From a bacterium (GTDB lineage Bacteria; UBP14; UBA6098; 4484-93), in NCBI GenBank assembly GCA_021158465.1, contig JAGGUN010000007.1, positions 1-11,570 of the forward strand: a stretch of 11,570 nucleotides of DNA. The letters run 5' to 3'. Below, piece after piece: positions 1-5,203 of the stretch. Positions within the stretch are counted from its first letter, which is position 1. Every line of letters begins with the position of its first letter. Made by a program: the position numbers and the translations under genes. The notes under the pieces were generated by a model, which saw only the letters and a list, made by a program, of their open reading frames with translations, searched no databases and was not told where the DNA came from.

Positions 1-2
1 AG

Positions 3-98
3 CCACTTGTTGGAAAGGGGAAAGAGCTTCACCCGATATTCTATATTGTCGCCGCAATATTCTTGGCAAAATACATATTCATCGGCTTCTCATATTGA
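3..98 (+). CDS. possible C-terminal tail of a membrane protein (partial)
   Basis: An open frame enters from the left edge and stops with TGA at 96-98. Its roughly 31 residues include a hydrophobic stretch (IFYIVAAIFLAKYIFIGF) that could be a last transmembrane helix. The +1-shifted frame also stays open to about 215 and holds another hydrophobic run (LLILIGFLAVLVTV), so either frame, or a frameshifted gene, could be real. No family is recognisable. Beyond it, 99-216 has nothing I can name. Confidence 0.2.
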   Translation, partial: PLVGKGKELHPIFYIVAAIFLAKYIFIGFSY

Positions 99-216
99 TT
101 GGATTTTTGGCTGTTTTGGTGACTGTCAAGATGCTTCGTGGGCAAATCGAAGAACCCCGTGGCAACGGGGAAGATCTTGATTCTCAAAGAGCTACAGGGA
201 AAATACGGTTATTTTA

Positions 217-284
217 ACCCCATCTCTCCTTCGGACATCTCCGCCTTATTAAAGGGGATGGGGGCTTCAGCCCGGAGGGGGTCT
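217..284. repeat. GC-rich hairpin element, probable dispersed intergenic repeat
   Basis: The stretch is built of nested inverted repeats. CCCCATC at 218-224 pairs with GATGGGG at 257-263, and GGGCT-TC-AGCCC (262-273) is a perfect small hairpin. Further short arms occur around TCCTTCGGACATCTCC. Read on the minus strand it resembles the small palindromic elements of the form CCCTTTATTAAGGGGAGATGTCCGAAGGA that I recall from intergenic regions of many genomes. That resemblance is from memory. It lies just downstream of the methyltransferase gene and has no U-tract, so it is not a standard terminator. Confidence 0.45.
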
Positions 285-320
285 AATATAATCATTTCAA
301 ATATACGACGCGTTGCGTAA

Positions 321-1244
321 CTATTTCTTCTCAATAATTGTGAAAAGGTTTATTCCAAGCGGTTCGAATTCAAAATCGATATTCTTGGATGGAATCCCAG
401 CTTGGTCGCATAATTGTAAAATATCTTTTTTCGTTCGATATATTAGAAACCACTCTCCACACCATTCCATCCAATTTCGGTTTGGGTTATTTGGATGAAA
501 AACTCCGAATACCATTTTACCGCCGCTTTCTGTCCACTGCCACATCCTTTTTAGTAGTGCAATTGCAAGACGGTCGTTTAAATACTGATAAACACCACCC
601 GCCCAAACAAGATTATATCTTCTCTCTGGTTTCAATCTGAAAAAATTTCGATTATCCCATTTGATATCATATTCAGGCGCTAATTCAGCTTTTAGGCGTT
701 TTGAATATTCGATTGCTTTTATTTCATGGTCAACGCAATGAATATATGTTTTCCCCCGATTAGGGCGGCATTTTGATATTGCTTCTATTATTGGACGACC
801 TGAACCGGAGGCAATGTCCAATACGGAAGTATCTCTATTGTTTTCACTGAACATAGATGAAAATAAATCGCAGAAAAAGGTCTTTCGATTCCTTACTGCC
901 TGTGATGCTGGAAGTTTTTGAAATAGATTATCCCATAGCAATTTTGAATCCTCGAAGTCCGTCTTTCTCGTATATATCCAATCTAATATTTGAAAATCTC
1001 CTGCATATCCATAAGGTTTGTTTCTTGAATGCCGATAAAGTGTGCTCTTGTCAAGCTCTTCGCCACATATATCAAAGCAATACTTCATCTCTTCTTTTCT
1101 ATCCTTGTCCGAGCCGAGAGAAAGTTCATTGATGTGGTCGATGCGCCTAATTAGCTCCGCTTGGAATTCGGTTTCGTCTTCTACCGTAATGCGCGGTAAA
1201 TACGCGGCGAATGTATCGATTTTATCTTTAATATTTTTTCTCAT
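321..1244 (-). CDS. class I SAM-dependent methyltransferase, PhcB-like (3-hydroxy fatty acid methyl ester type)
   Basis: This 307-residue protein has a class I Rossmann methyltransferase core. Motif I is VLDIASGSGR at residues 141-150, the acidic end of strand 2 is VDHE at 171-174, and the post-core segment is NLVWAGGVYQYLND at 211-224. The first ~135 residues form a helical extension with KPYGYAGD at 76-83. That signature is what I associate with proteins annotated as biosynthesis of the extracellular factor 3-hydroxypalmitic acid methyl ester (PhcB type), which methylate a hydroxy fatty acid. Substrate is inferred from family resemblance only. Start ATG at 1244 has GAAGGAAA about 12 bases upstream, a loose ribosome site. 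No two-component partner (PhcS/PhcR-like) lies beside it, so it looks like an orphan. It is AT-richer than its neighbours and is separated from the toxin-antitoxin genes by a terminator. Confidence 0.75.
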   Translation of the reverse strand: MRKNIKDKIDTFAAYLPRITVEDETEFQAELIRRIDHINELSLGSDKDRKEEMKYCFDICGEELDKSTLYRHSRNKPYGYAGDFQILDWIYTRKTDFEDSKLLWDNLFQKLPASQAVRNRKTFFCDLFSSMFSENNRDTSVLDIASGSGRPIIEAISKCRPNRGKTYIHCVDHEIKAIEYSKRLKAELAPEYDIKWDNRNFFRLKPERRYNLVWAGGVYQYLNDRLAIALLKRMWQWTESGGKMVFGVFHPNNPNRNWMEWCGEWFLIYRTKKDILQLCDQAGIPSKNIDFEFEPLGINLFTIIEKK

Positions 1245-1280
1245 TGGTTAAATGTTTCCTTCAGTTGTTTTTCACGCAAA

Positions 1281-1323
1281 CAAAAACCGCCCTTGCTGTT
1301 CTGTTTACCAGAGCAAGAGCGGT
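1281..1323 (-). terminator. rho-independent terminator after the RelBE-like operon
   Basis: Positions 1286-1297 and 1312-1323 form a 12-bp stem with one mismatch around a 14-base loop. On the minus strand the stem closes with GCGGT followed by TTTTGTTTG, a typical T-run. There is no T-run on the plus side. It sits about 120 bases past the toxin stop and 37 bases before the methyltransferase start, so it separates the two transcription units. It could also act as an attenuator if the methyltransferase promoter lies upstream of it. Confidence 0.7.
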
Positions 1324-1441
1324 ATTCAATTCGGTTATCGGCGTAAGTTGTTATGCTACAAGGAGTTACCCCCCCCCATTAAATATTTTATACACTTGTG
1401 TGTTCATCTTTATGTTTTGTTCTGATGTTTTATAAATCCGT

Positions 1442-1705
1442 TCATCTGCGATACGCTTCCCCGCGATGACGAACATGATAGATAGTCACTACCGTATGCC
1501 TGGCATCGACCCGATAAATAACCCTGTAATCCCCGACTCGTATTCGATAGTCTCTCCGCGATCCCCGTAGTTTGCGGCGCCGCGGCGGGTATGGATTATT
1601 CGCAAGAGACTCCACCGCTTTTATCACCCTCCGAATAATCTTCGGCTCGATATTCCGAAGCTCCCGTTCGGCAGTGCTTTTCCATTGTATCTCATAGGAT
1701 GCCAT
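1442..1705 (-). CDS. relE: RelE/ParE-superfamily toxin (RelE type mRNA interferase)
   Basis: The 87-residue protein has the compact RelE pattern: an N-terminal strand and helices (YEIQWKSTAERELRNI), the basic segment KLRG at 45-48, the double-strand core YRIRVGDYRVIYRVD at 53-67, and the tail HVRHRGEAYR at 77-86. Arg54, Arg61 and the C-terminal Arg/Tyr residues match positions that RelE-like ribonucleases use to cleave mRNA in the ribosome A site. It is preceded by its antitoxin with a 14-base overlap, so the two are translationally coupled, and its own ribosome site is weak. A ParE-like gyrase poison is less likely, because the YRIRVGDYRVIY core and terminal Tyr are RelE-like. The gene symbol denotes the family and not orthology to E. 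coli relE. Confidence 0.85.
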   Translation of the reverse strand: MASYEIQWKSTAERELRNIEPKIIRRVIKAVESLANNPYPPRRRKLRGSRRDYRIRVGDYRVIYRVDARHTVVTIYHVRHRGEAYRR

Positions 1706-1883
1706 CTGCCCTTAGCCGTTTTTTGAGTTCGTCGAAGGGAATTGTGGGTTCATCGCGTCGTTCGGCGATTATCGCGAGGTCGTGAAGATCCTCGAGCATT
1801 TCCTCGTATTCGTCAAACGGAAGAAGCACAGCCGTCTTTTTCCCGTTATCATCGACAAGATACTGCTTATGAAGCTTTGCCAT
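1692..1883 (-). CDS. antitoxin of the RelE pair (Phd/RelB-like)
   Basis: A 63-residue acidic protein. The N-terminal part (QYLVDDNGKKTAVLLPFDEY, residues 7-26) is the short DNA-binding and dimerisation fold seen in Phd/YefM-like antitoxins. The C-terminal part (EDLHDLAIIAERRDEPTIPF, 31-50) is the helical tail that wraps the toxin. The segment ERRDEPTIPFDELKKRL is typical of antitoxins paired with RelE toxins. It is first in the operon and has an excellent ribosome site (GAGGAGG, 6 bases before ATG at 1883), so it should be made in excess over the weakly initiated toxin. Autorepression through the dyad in its leader (1930-1947) is likely but inferred. Confidence 0.8.
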   Translation of the reverse strand: MAKLHKQYLVDDNGKKTAVLLPFDEYEEMLEDLHDLAIIAERRDEPTIPFDELKKRLRADGIL

Positions 1884-1929
1884 AGTTATCCTCCTCTGTT
1901 TCCTTCAGCCTGTGGTATTCCTCGTAATC

Positions 1930-1947
1930 GAATATAACCCCATATTC
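1930..1947. promoter_or_regulatory. perfect inverted repeat, candidate antitoxin operator
   Basis: GAATAT and ATATTC (6-base arms) flank AACCCC. The dyad lies in the leader of the toxin-antitoxin operon, about 40 bases downstream of the candidate promoter and 47 bases before the antitoxin start. Phd/RelB-type antitoxins bind such short AT-rich palindromes to repress their own operon. Function is inferred from position. Confidence 0.4.
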
Positions 1948-1986
1948 ACCTACACGCAACCTTCCCCTTCGGTTAATTTATTTTTA

Positions 1987-2014
1987 ATTTGATATACTGC
2001 TCGGGTCTTGTCAA
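1987..2014 (-). promoter_or_regulatory. candidate sigma70-type promoter for the RelBE-like operon
   Basis: On the minus strand a perfect TTGACA (-35, 2009-2014) is followed after 16 bases by TCAAAT (-10, 1987-1992), which matches TATAAT at 4 of 6 positions. Predicted transcripts would have a leader of about 95 bases before the antitoxin start. The -10 is weak, so confidence is moderate. Confidence 0.4.
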
Positions 2015-2083
2015 GAGGAAAAATCGCCCTCGTTCAATATAATTCATCATCCGTTCGCGGGCAAAGGAGCGCTTTTCTGCAAA

Positions 2084-2299
2084 TTACGCAAACATCAAGC
2101 GACGGCCCACAGGCTTCGGCACCGGGTCGCCGAACTCTCTCGCCGTATCGATCCAGAGTTGAATAGCCGCATTTACATTTTTCAGCGCTTCTTCCTGCGT
2201 GTCCCCGTGCGCCATACATCCGGGGAGTTGCGGCACTTCGGCAACGAAAACCTGGTCTTCATCGCTCCAGTAAATAATAGTTTCATACTTTTCCATCAT
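2084..2299 (-). CDS. hicB: HicB-family antitoxin (short form)
   Basis: A 71-residue HicB domain with the characteristic degenerate RNase H-like fold. It has strand 1 (YETIIYWSDEDQVFVAEVPQ), then LPGCMAHGDTQEEALKNV at 25-42, and a helix ending IQLWIDTAREFGDPVPKP. The family signature P-x-LPGC-x-x-x-G-x-T-xx-EAL is complete. It has no C-terminal DNA-binding extension (ribbon-helix-helix or HTH), unlike the second HicB at 11133, so autorepression may need another factor or be absent. Its start overlaps the hicA stop by 4 bases (ATGA), giving coupled translation. A second Met directly follows the first. Confidence 0.88.
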   Translation of the reverse strand: MMEKYETIIYWSDEDQVFVAEVPQLPGCMAHGDTQEEALKNVNAAIQLWIDTAREFGDPVPKPVGRRLMFA

Positions 2300-2550
2300 A
2301 TATCACCCCCGAGACGGTATTTCACGATTACATTTCTCACCCGACGAACCTGATAGGGTTTCGTTTTGTTATCATCCTTTTGGATGTTGACTTTTTCTTC
2401 GATTCCAGATTTCCGAAACAGATGGTGACTACCGTGGATGCGCTCTTCGAATCCCAATCCGATGAGCAACCGACGCAGATCGGAAAACCGGATATTCGCA
2501 TCGGACGAGCCACTCAGGATTTGTAAAAGAAGTTTATCGGATTTGCCCAT
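2296..2550 (-). CDS. hicA: HicA-family mRNA interferase toxin
   Basis: An 84-residue protein with the double-stranded-RNA-binding-like HicA fold. Helix 1 includes FSDLRRLLIGLGFEERI (22-38), followed by the catalytic G-S-H-H (40-43) with His42 as the expected active-site residue, then strand HLFRK, and the C-terminal segment KPYQVRRVRNVIVKYRL (64-80). HicA cleaves mRNA independently of the ribosome and is held inactive by HicB. The order toxin-first, antitoxin-second is usual for this family. The N-terminal ~20 residues (MGKSDKLLLQILSGSSDANI) are longer than in the shortest family members. Start at 2550 follows GGGA 8 bases upstream. A strong promoter sits 45 bases upstream. Confidence 0.88.
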   Translation of the reverse strand: MGKSDKLLLQILSGSSDANIRFSDLRRLLIGLGFEERIHGSHHLFRKSGIEEKVNIQKDDNKTKPYQVRRVRNVIVKYRLGGDI

Positions 2551-2594
2551 CGTGGATTCCCTTTTCCTCGTTCCTCAGCCTGTATTTATTAAAA

Positions 2595-2623
2595 AATATA
2601 ATCGATGGTGAGAATAAAGTCAA
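2595..2623 (-). promoter_or_regulatory. sigma70-type promoter for hicAB
   Basis: On the minus strand TTGACT (-35, 2618-2623) is separated by exactly 17 bases from TATATT (-10, 2595-2600). Each hexamer has one mismatch to consensus. Transcription would start near 2588, giving a ~38-base leader for hicA. No obvious dyad overlaps it, apart from the 6-bp palindrome ATCGAT at 2601-2606 inside the spacer. Confidence 0.65.
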
Positions 2624-2763
2624 GCAGAAAAGAGTGGAGAGCAGGGAGCTGTGCCGCATGGCGTTTTGCTCTGACGGGAGTTGAGGATAGCAGCAAAAGG
2701 CGGGTGTAATTCAGTGCCGAGATAAAGCGTACTATCAGGGAATTCAAGCGTCATCCCGGTCGG

Positions 2764-4203
2764 CTATTTTATCAGCACAACTTTCTTTGTTGTGCTTTTT
2801 TTGCCGAGTGTTGCACGGATGAGATAAACACCGCTTGCGATTGATTTATCCGGTGTCCAGACCAGCTCCGCTGGACCTGACCGATGGGCAACTTCACTCC
2901 ATACATGGTTGCCGAGCAAATCATATATCTCTACCTCCGCTCCGGCAGGTGCGGTGATGACGCAAGAGGAGTTGAACGGATTCGGATATGCGATGAGTGA
3001 TAGGACAACAGGCTTTTGCCCGGTGGGCTCATTTACCGCTGTGTAGCCTGCTGAGTCAGTTTTTATGAGATAGACATCATCCCCGCCTGCGCCGAATGAA
3101 AGTGTATAACCTGCGACGATATAACCACCATCGGAGGTCTTTGCGACGGAGAAGCCCTCGTCTCGGAGACTTCCGCCGTAAGTACGCGCCCATACTGCAT
3201 TGCCTGTTGCCTCGGTCTTAATGAGATAGACATCGGGATAAGCGCCTGTTCCGAAGGATTCTGTCCATCCTGCGACGATATATCCGCCATCTGTCGTCTG
3301 TGTGACGCATTCGCCCCTATCCCAGGAACTTCCGCCGTAGGTGCGTGTCCATACTGTATCGCCTGCTGTATCGGTCTTTACGAGATAGACATCAAATGTT
3401 CCGAAGGATTCTGTGTATCCTGCGATTATATAACCGCCGTCGGAAGTCTTTGCGACGGATTCGCCTCCGTCCCTCTCACTTCCGCCGTAGGTGCGTGTCC
3501 ACACTGTATCGCCTGCTGCATCGGTCTTGATAAGATAGACATCTTTTTCGCCTGCACCAAAAGACTTCGTATATCCTACAACAATATAACCGCCATCTGT
3601 TGTCTGTGCAACGGAGTAGCCTACATCGCTGTCACTTCCGCCGTAGGTGCGTGTCCATACTGTATCGCCTGCCGCATCGGTCTTAACAAGATAGACATCT
3701 TCCAAGCCTGCTCCGAAGGATTCTGTCTTTCCTGCGATGATATACCCGCCATCTGCTGTCTGAGCAACGGATAATCCCCACTCATAGGAGCTTCCGCCGT
3801 AGGTGCGTGTCCATACTGTGTCGCCTGCCGCATCGGTCTTGATGAGATAGATATCGTCTCCGCCTGCACCGAAGGACCTCGTATATCCTGCGATGATATA
3901 TCCGCCATCTGTTGTCTGAGCGACGGATTTGCCCCAGTCATAGGAGCTTCCGCCATATGTGCGTGTCCACACTGTGTCGCCTGCTGCATCGGTCTTAACA
4001 AGATAGACATCAGGATAATCGCCCGTGCCGAGGGAATATGTAAATCCTGCGACGATATACCCACCATCTGTTGTCTGTGCAACGGAGCAGCCAACATCGG
4101 TGGCACTTCCACCGTAGGTGCGTATCCAGCCATCGGCGAAGGATGTGCCTACCCCTAACAGCAGCATCACCAATACAACCACAGCCGTTTTTGCGTTTTT
4201 CAT
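2764..4203 (-). CDS. secreted seven-repeat (probable beta-propeller) protein with Por/T9SS-type C-terminal sorting domain
   Basis: The 479-residue precursor starts with a Sec signal peptide: Lys-rich head, hydrophobic core VVVLVMLLLGVG, and likely cleavage after SFA (residue 23). Residues 26-389 are seven repeats of 50-53 residues, each with W-x-RTYGGS at the start, then SVAQTTDGGYI-[IV]-AG, SFGAG and DVYL-[IV]-KTD. Seven such units suggest a closed seven-bladed propeller. Residues ~390-479 are a linker plus a beta-sandwich tail with YPNPFN (407-412), EIYDLLG and SGVYLIRA, ending KKVVLIK. This is the pattern of type IX-like sorting domains, which send proteins to the cell surface. No catalytic motif is visible, and substrate or adhesion role is unknown. 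Start ATG at 4203 has AGGAGG 6 bases upstream. An in-frame ATG at 4245 lies upstream of the promoter -10 and is rejected. Confidence 0.85.
   Translation of the reverse strand: MKNAKTAVVVLVMLLLGVGTSFADGWIRTYGGSATDVGCSVAQTTDGGYIVAGFTYSLGTGDYPDVYLVKTDAAGDTVWTRTYGGSSYDWGKSVAQTTDGGYIIAGYTRSFGAGGDDIYLIKTDAAGDTVWTRTYGGSSYEWGLSVAQTADGGYIIAGKTESFGAGLEDVYLVKTDAAGDTVWTRTYGGSDSDVGYSVAQTTDGGYIVVGYTKSFGAGEKDVYLIKTDAAGDTVWTRTYGGSERDGGESVAKTSDGGYIIAGYTESFGTFDVYLVKTDTAGDTVWTRTYGGSSWDRGECVTQTTDGGYIVAGWTESFGTGAYPDVYLIKTEATGNAVWARTYGGSLRDEGFSVAKTSDGGYIVAGYTLSFGAGGDDVYLIKTDSAGYTAVNEPTGQKPVVLSLIAYPNPFNSSCVITAPAGAEVEIYDLLGNHVWSEVAHRSGPAELVWTPDKSIASGVYLIRATLGKKSTTKKVVLIK
3037..4128 (-). repeat. seven tandem ~156-bp coding repeats
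   Basis: The repeat region of the secreted protein is also a DNA-level tandem repeat. Blocks coding WTRTYGGS and KTDAAGDTVW recur with few base changes. Unit lengths are 53, 52, 52, 52, 50, 53 and 52 codons. Units 1 and 6 carry one extra codon (GDYPD, GAYPD), and unit 5 lacks two codons (SFGTFDVYL against SFGAGxxDVYL). Units 2 to 4 are the most alike, consistent with recent duplication or gene conversion; units 1, 6 and 7 diverge most. Confidence 0.85.
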
Positions 4204-4233
4204 CTCAAGCCTCCTATATTTTACTCCTTGAAC

Positions 4234-4262
4234 AAGATAATCCACACTCCAGCATGAATCAA
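4234..4262 (-). promoter_or_regulatory. candidate promoter of the seven-repeat protein gene
   Basis: On the minus strand TTGATT (4257-4262) precedes TATCTT (4234-4239) with 17 bases between them; both hexamers match consensus at 4 of 6 positions. A start near 4227 gives a ~24-base leader holding the AGGAGG ribosome site, which agrees with initiation at 4203. Confidence 0.45.
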
Positions 4263-4293
4263 GGGGATTTTACGCTCTTTGTTCTGCTACCTG

Positions 4294-4637
4294 CTATCTT
4301 ATATATACTATTCGCCTTGTCGCTGTTTTTTTGCCAGCTGTTGCACGGACAAGATAGACACCGCTGGACGAGGTCGTAGCATTTTACCGAGCCGCTTGTG
4401 AATAGCCACACATAGGGGGGGGAATCAGGTAAGGAGTGTCCGACCTGCTGATGAGGGTTTTCGCGGAGAGAACCAGAGGATCAGGGAGAAGGGCTGCATA
4501 AGTGTGTCCATATAACCTGTAACGGTGTCTGTTATGACGAATGTCCACGGGTCGCACGCCCCAATACTTATGTCAATGCTGAAGGGCGGGTATCGATAAA
4601 ATCGGTTGATTAAGTGAGAAATGTTTGTATATTTATT
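4294..4637 (-). pseudogene. decayed secreted protein gene with the same C-terminal sorting domain
   Basis: The last 29 codons, ending at TAG 4294-4296, read NATTSSSGVYLVRA, then TAGKK and RRIVYIR. This matches the SGVYLIRATLGKK...VVLIK tail of the intact gene downstream. Just upstream an in-frame TAA (4384-4386) breaks the frame. Protein-like text continues in other frames: YVWLFTSGSVK (shifted frame, ~4386-4416), DPLVLSAKTLISRSDTPYLIP (tail frame, ~4416-4480) and FSIDISIGACDPWTFVITDT, continuing VTGYMDTLMQP (third frame, ~4480-4580). At least three frameshifts are therefore needed to restore one protein; one coincides with the C8 tract (G8 on plus, 4415-4422), a slippage-prone run. No start codon or signal peptide is left. 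The tail homology is clear, and the upstream reconstruction is an inference from reading quality. Confidence 0.6.
4606..4633 (+). promoter_or_regulatory. candidate promoter for the macro-domain/DJ-1 genes
   Basis: TTGATT (4606-4611), a 16-base spacer and TATATT (4628-4633) resemble a sigma70 promoter. The start would fall near 4640, giving a ~28-base leader that contains AAGGAGG before ATG 4668. A small dyad, CGAT-AAA-ATCG (4594-4604), touches the upstream edge of the -35. Confidence 0.55.
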
Positions 4638-4667
4638 TTAGGTGATTTTTGCGGGAAGGAGGCAAGG

Positions 4668-5201
4668 ATGGAGGTGAGAGTCGGGAAAGCTCGTATAAGG
4701 GTCGTTTTGGGTGATATTACCGAGCAGGATACGGATGCTATCGCCAATGCCGCAAACGACCATCTCTGGATGGGGAGTGGAGTTGCTGGTGCGATAAAGT
4801 CCAAAGGGGGAGAAGAGATTGAGCTTGAGGCAATGAAACAGGGTCCTATTCCTGTTGGTTCTGCTGTTATAACGGGTGCAGGGAGGCTTCCGCAGAGATA
4901 TGTTATTCACGCTGCCGTTATGGGGCAGAAGCTCGAGGCAACAGAGGATTCCATCCGTGATGCTACATGCTCGGCTCTTATGCTCTGTGAGGAGAAGAAG
5001 ATAAGCTCTGTCAGTCTGCCCGCCTTTGGAACAGGTGTCGGACGCTTCCCGGCAGCAAGGTGTGCGGAGATTATGGTCGATGCGTGCATTGACACCCTTC
5101 TGAAGACAAAGAACATAAGCGAGGTCAGATTGGTGCTTTTTGATAAGCCGACATTCGATAAGTTTGTTTCTACGCTTGAATCGAGGTTCAAGAGGAGGTG
5201 A
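4668..5201 (+). CDS. macro-domain protein, AF1521-like ADP-ribose-binding hydrolase
   Basis: A stand-alone macro domain of 177 residues. Conserved landmarks appear in order: GDIT (15-18), NAAN (27-30), GSGVAGAI (36-43) and GP-x-PVGSA (59-66). The YVIHAAV strand (78-84) and the phosphate-binding loop PAFGTGVGRFP (118-128) follow. Such proteins bind ADP-ribose and often hydrolyse O-acetyl-ADP-ribose, ADP-ribose 1''-phosphate or mono-ADP-ribosylated targets, acting in the cytosol. The combination NAAN, GSGVAGAI and LP-AFGTG is closest to the archaeal AF1521 type. Start ATG 4668 is chosen for AAGGAGG 6 bases upstream; an in-frame ATG at 4614 lies between the -35 and -10 boxes of the promoter. No DarT-like ADP-ribosyltransferase is present, so a DarTG antitoxin role is not supported. 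The DJ-1 gene follows after 2 bases. Confidence 0.88.
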   Translation: MEVRVGKARIRVVLGDITEQDTDAIANAANDHLWMGSGVAGAIKSKGGEEIELEAMKQGPIPVGSAVITGAGRLPQRYVIHAAVMGQKLEATEDSIRDATCSALMLCEEKKISSVSLPAFGTGVGRFPAARCAEIMVDACIDTLLKTKNISEVRLVLFDKPTFDKFVSTLESRFKRR

Positions 5202-5203
5202 AG

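Noticed and set aside
138-320. 60-residue plus-strand open frame
   Set aside because: It runs through the palindromic element, has no ribosome site and shows no protein-like features.
2034-2219. 61-residue Cys-rich minus-strand frame (CKCGY, CVICRK) that looks like a zinc ribbon
   Set aside because: It overlaps hicB in another frame, and hicB has a full family signature and coupled start; the cysteines are a chance reading.
3037-4128. Regular repeats that might suggest a CRISPR array
   Set aside because: The period is about 156 bases, the units are coding, and variation follows codons. There are no short identical repeats with unique spacers.
3621-4133. 170-residue minus-strand open frame rich in Ser, Pro and Gln
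   Set aside because: It is an out-of-frame reading of the tandem repeats in the secreted protein gene; the periodic codons keep the shadow frame open.
4071-4379. 102-residue plus-strand open frame
   Set aside because: It runs antisense to the signal-peptide end of the secreted gene and through the pseudogene; its sequence is low-complexity and lacks a ribosome site.
4246-4667. tRNA or other structured RNA in the non-coding gap
   Set aside because: No cloverleaf, T-loop (GTTCRANNC) or other recognisable RNA motif was found; the gap is explained by a pseudogene and a promoter.
4668-5201. Macro domain as the DarG antitoxin of a DarTG pair
   Set aside because: No DarT-like ADP-ribosyltransferase is adjacent; the neighbour is a DJ-1 protein.
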